Shown one piece after another: positions 61,364 through 64,000 of a stretch of DNA of 64,000 bases. The first letter of the stretch is position 1, and each line of letters begins with the position of its first letter. Origin of the DNA: Acholeplasmatales bacterium (GTDB taxonomy: Bacteria > Bacillota_I > Bacilli_A > Acholeplasmatales > Anaeroplasmataceae); the NCBI GenBank assembly GCA_017542485.1, contig JAFXXC010000077.1:38835-102834 (forward strand). The letters run 5' to 3'. The notes under the pieces were generated by a model that saw only the letters and a list, made by a program, of their open reading frames with translations, made no database searches and was not told where the DNA came from. Position numbers and translations under genes: made by a program.

Positions 61364-62902
61364 ATGCTATTAATTGAACCATATTTTAAGATTGGAAGTA
61401 TAACAATTACATATTATGCTTTATGTATATTAACAGGTGTAGTTGTTGCTTTCATATTTCTATTAAAAGAAGGTAAAAAGCTTGGCATTTCAAGTGAGGA
61501 TATTTATTTAGGTACATTAATTTCATTACCACTTGCTATTATTGGTGCTAGACTTTGGTATGTTTTATTTAATATATCTTCATTTAATAGCTTTGCCGAA
61601 GTATTAGGGTTTAGAAACGGATCATTTGAAGGATTATCCGGATTAGGTATTCAAGGTGGAGTAATTGTTGTTGTAATTACATTAATTGTTTTTAGTAGAA
61701 AAAGAGGTATTAGTTTATATAGATTATTAGATGCCGCTATGCCAACTATTTTAATTGGTCAAATATTTGGTAGATGGGGTAATTTCTTTAACCATGAATT
61801 ATATGGACCAGTTATCCAAACTGAATGGTATAAGAATTTGGTACATGGATTATTTGGTGGACAAATGTATATTAGTGGAGCTGAACGTCATCCAGTATTC
61901 TTCTATGAAGGAACATTAAATTTATGTGGTGTAATATTTATGTTTATTATTAGAAGAAAAGATAAGAAGCATTTATTATCAGGTGATATGGGTGGTATTT
62001 ATTTAATATGGTATGGAAGTGTAAGAATATTCACTGAAAGCTTGAGATTAAATAGTGGAGTATCAGAACCACTTATGATGGGACCTATTCCTGTATCTAT
62101 TTTAACTAGTGTTTTATTTATTATAGGTGGAGTGACATTCTTAATTATAAAGAGATTTAAAGGACCTAAAGAAAAATATTATGATATTATTCATTTTATT
62201 GAAGAAAATATTCCTGATGCAATTTTATTTGATTTAGATGGTACAATATTGAATTCCAGATTATTAATAGATAGAAGCTTTGTTCATACATTTGAGCATT
62301 TTAGGCCAGATCATCAGTTAACTGATGAAGAATTAGATTCATTCTTTGGTCCTACACTATATCAAACATTTAGTAGATATTCAAATGATGAGGCTGAAAT
62401 CCAAAGTATGATTTCTTATTATAGAGAATATAATGTAGCAAATCATGATGATGTAGTAAAATTATTCCCTGGTGTATATGATACTTTAGAAGTATTACAT
62501 AAAAAGGGCTTTAAGCTTGGCGTAGTATCAAGTAAGGCTAAAGCATTATTACAACATGGGTTAGAATTATTTGGTATTGATAAATTTATGGATGTGATAG
62601 TAAGTAGTGAGGATGTATCAGAACCAAAACCAGCACCAGATAGTATTTTATATGCAATAGATATATTAGAAAATAAAACTATAAATGATTCAGAAAATGA
62701 AGAAAATACAAATACTTTAGAGAATAAAAATCTTAAGGTATTATATGTTGGTGATACATTAAATGATATAATGGCTGCTAAAGCTGCTAATATTAAATCA
62801 TGTGGTGTATTATATATTAAAAATCCTGAAATTATGTTAGATGCCGAACCTGATTTTGTTATTAATAAATTTAATGAAATATTAAGAATTTGTGGTGTAT
62901 AA
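61364..62902 (+). CDS. lgt: Fusion of prolipoprotein diacylglyceryl transferase and PpaX-like HAD phosphatase
   Basis: Translation starts at the ATG after AAGGGGGAAT; 512 residues in one unbroken frame. Residues 1-265 are a complete Lgt with seven membrane helices, GQIFGRWGNFFNHELYGP (Arg137), HPVFFYEGTLN and YGSVRIFTESLR; it transfers diacylglycerol to lipobox cysteines, for example that of the nucleotidase at 15.7 kb. Residues 285-512 are a HAD phosphatase: FDLDGTILNS (nucleophile Asp290), GVVSSK, the lysine of EPKPAP (Lys422), VGDTLND (Asp464). A low-complexity Asn/Glu insert lies at 436-456. In Bacillus ppaX, the pyrophosphatase serving HprK, is a separate gene beside lgt. The Lgt C-terminus is cytoplasmic, so the fusion is topologically sound. 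Pyrophosphatase activity is inferred. Confidence 0.93.
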   Translation: MLLIEPYFKIGSITITYYALCILTGVVVAFIFLLKEGKKLGISSEDIYLGTLISLPLAIIGARLWYVLFNISSFNSFAEVLGFRNGSFEGLSGLGIQGGVIVVVITLIVFSRKRGISLYRLLDAAMPTILIGQIFGRWGNFFNHELYGPVIQTEWYKNLVHGLFGGQMYISGAERHPVFFYEGTLNLCGVIFMFIIRRKDKKHLLSGDMGGIYLIWYGSVRIFTESLRLNSGVSEPLMMGPIPVSILTSVLFIIGGVTFLIIKRFKGPKEKYYDIIHFIEENIPDAILFDLDGTILNSRLLIDRSFVHTFEHFRPDHQLTDEELDSFFGPTLYQTFSRYSNDEAEIQSMISYYREYNVANHDDVVKLFPGVYDTLEVLHKKGFKLGVVSSKAKALLQHGLELFGIDKFMDVIVSSEDVSEPKPAPDSILYAIDILENKTINDSENEENTNTLENKNLKVLYVGDTLNDIMAAKAANIKSCGVLYIKNPEIMLDAEPDFVINKFNEILRICGV

Positions 62903-62903
62903 T

Positions 62904-63824
62904 ATGAGCTTTTCATCAGATGTGAAAAATGATCTTTTAAGAATAGATGAATTTAATCAAGCAGAGCTTAAGGCTATGCTTGATTTTTCTAGTGAAGTAA
63001 CATTTGGAAAAGAAATTAAAGTTATATTTAGTTGTAATAATTTAGGAGTTACAAGAAGATTTATTTCACTTGTTAAACAAGAATATCCTGGTATGTCATT
63101 TGAATTATTATCAAGAGTAATAAACAGACTTGATAATAGAACAATTTATTCTTGTGAAATAGATTTAATCACATCTAAAATGCTTGTTGAAGATTATAAT
63201 TTATTATTATCAAATGATAATGAAATAGAAGATGAACAAGATAAAATAGCATATATAAGAGGTGCATTTTTAGTTAAGGGTAGTGTTAATGATCCTAAAA
63301 GTAAAACATCACATTTAGAAATAGCATCTATTAGTGAAAATAATATATTATATTTACAAAAAATATTAAATTCATTTGATTTTGATGCAAGAATTGCTAA
63401 AAGAAAAAATAATTTAATATTATATTTAAAGAAAAAACAATCTATTGGTGATTTTATGTATTTAATTGGTGTTTCAACTGAAATGGAATATTATGAAAAT
63501 ACAATAATAACTAAAGAAATAGCAGCGACAGCCAAAAGAACAATTAATTTAGATGTTGCTAACCAAAATAAAACAAATAAAGCAGCATTAGAACAATTAA
63601 AAACTATTGAATATATTGAATATAATTATCCATTAGAGAAATTAGATTCAAAATTATTAATGGTAATGAAAGTTAGAAAAGAAAATAAAGAATCATCCTT
63701 AATGGAATTATTAGATATAATTCATGAAGAATATGATCCAAATTTAACAAAATCTGGATTAAATCACAGATTTAGAAAATTAAAAGAAATAGAACAAGAA
63801 TGGAAAAAATCATTGAATTCATAA
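62904..63824 (+). CDS. whiA: DNA-binding protein WhiA
   Basis: Conserved Gram-positive protein linked to division and chromosome segregation and, in actinobacteria, to sporulation. It has the N-terminal MSFSSDVKNDLLRID, a homing-endonuclease-like fold without catalytic residues (EIEDEQDKIAYIRGAFLVKG) and a C-terminal helix-turn-helix (LTKSGLNHRFRKLKEI). I start it at the ATG that restores MSFSS; 306 residues. The frequent neighbours rapZ and yvcK are absent. Confidence 0.94.
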   Translation: MSFSSDVKNDLLRIDEFNQAELKAMLDFSSEVTFGKEIKVIFSCNNLGVTRRFISLVKQEYPGMSFELLSRVINRLDNRTIYSCEIDLITSKMLVEDYNLLLSNDNEIEDEQDKIAYIRGAFLVKGSVNDPKSKTSHLEIASISENNILYLQKILNSFDFDARIAKRKNNLILYLKKKQSIGDFMYLIGVSTEMEYYENTIITKEIAATAKRTINLDVANQNKTNKAALEQLKTIEYIEYNYPLEKLDSKLLMVMKVRKENKESSLMELLDIIHEEYDPNLTKSGLNHRFRKLKEIEQEWKKSLNS

Positions 63825-63847
63825 TGGAATTCAGTGATTTTTTTATT
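63804..63847 (+). terminator. Terminator overlapping the whiA stop codon
   Basis: Seventeen-pair stem (one G-U) of AAAAAATCATTGAATTC with GAATTCAGTGATTTTTT; the loop ATAATG contains the TAA stop. Confidence 0.93.
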
Positions 63848-63916
63848 CTTAAATATAAACTCTAGTAAATCAATAAGTGTATTTTTTGTAAACAAACAAT
63901 TTGATAAAAATTCATT

Positions 63917-63950
63917 TTGACCCTTGATATATATATATATATGCTAAAAT
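63917..63950 (+). promoter_or_regulatory. Promoter with an (AT)8 spacer at the window end
   Basis: Candidate -35 boxes TTGACC (63917) and TTGATA (63924), extended -10 TGCTAAAAT (63942-63950). Between them is an uninterrupted (AT)8 tract at 63927-63942, which sets the spacer at 22 or 15 bases depending on the -35 used. The regulated gene lies outside the window. Confidence 0.55.
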
Positions 63951-63959
63951 TTCATATGT

Positions 63960-63984
63960 AAGAAAACGTTTACTATGGTATACG
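63960..63984 (+). promoter_or_regulatory. cre-like palindrome just after the terminal promoter
   Basis: AAGAAAACGTTTACTA (63960-63975) matches the CcpA cre consensus WTGAAARCGYTTTCWN with two mismatches. AAAACGT...ACGTTTT also pairs as a hairpin with one T-T mismatch. Either an operator or a leader hairpin. Confidence 0.4.
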
Positions 63985-64000
63985 TTTTTAACATAAAAAA

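Overview
The window is low-GC (roughly 30 percent by eye), densely packed chromosomal DNA from a member of the Bacillota, probably an anaerobic, uncultured Bacilli or Erysipelotrichia-like lineage related to the walled relatives of the Mollicutes. The Gram-positive marks are HPr kinase (HprK), WhiA, a YkpA-like ABC-F protein, a DegV-like protein, G-rich Shine-Dalgarno sites (often AGGTGATTTTATG) and many intrinsic terminators. TGA is used as a stop (for example in mtnN and aroE), so the Mollicutes code does not apply. Diaminopimelate genes and Lgt imply a cell wall and lipoproteins. I cannot name the species.

Layout. 1-577: start of an unrecognised coiled-coil protein on the minus strand, cut by the window edge. 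744-4998: ruvA-ruvB-queA-cyclophilin-tgt (Holliday junction migration and queuosine). 5.1-6.4 kb: two small orphan genes and a candidate structured RNA or attenuator. 6.4-12.4 kb: yggS, ylmH, mtnN, rnhA, uvrB and a 23S rRNA uracil methyltransferase. 12.7-17.5 kb: a large repeat-bearing membrane-anchored surface protein with an N-terminal part of different composition, and a lipoprotein 5'-nucleotidase.

17.5-36.7 kb is a nitrogen-assimilation island arranged divergently around one intergenic region. Leftward: glnN (type III glutamine synthetase), an ammonium transporter fused to a PII domain, asnB and purF. Rightward: an ANTAR-type RNA-binding regulator, dapL, pyrG, gltB, gltD, lysA, then icd from its own promoter. 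Ammonium enters through Amt-PII, is fixed by GlnN and GltBD on 2-oxoglutarate supplied by Icd, and is spent by AsnB, PurF, PyrG and the lysine/peptidoglycan branch. The glnN leader holds a terminator between promoter and start codon.

36.8-43.9 kb: a DegV-like gene heads a tightly overlapping aromatic operon (aroF, tyrA, aroB, aroA, chorismate mutase, aroE, aroC), lacking aroD and aroK. 43.9-46.2 kb: nfnAB, an NADPH-forming flavin-based bifurcating enzyme. 46.3-48.8 kb: an MFS and a MATE transporter. 48.9-63.8 kb: glnS, an ABC-F ATPase, pcrA, ligA, uvrA, hprK, a fused lgt-ppaX gene and whiA, with two small membrane proteins. The window ends in a promoter whose spacer is an (AT)8 repeat, followed by a cre-like palindrome.

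I saw no tRNA, rRNA, insertion sequence, prophage or CRISPR array. The most notable points are: the switch-like RNA at 6250-6355; the glnN leader terminator beside an ANTAR gene; the Lgt-phosphatase fusion; stop codons placed exactly in terminator loops in four genes; the (AT)8 promoter; and a probable ATT start codon.
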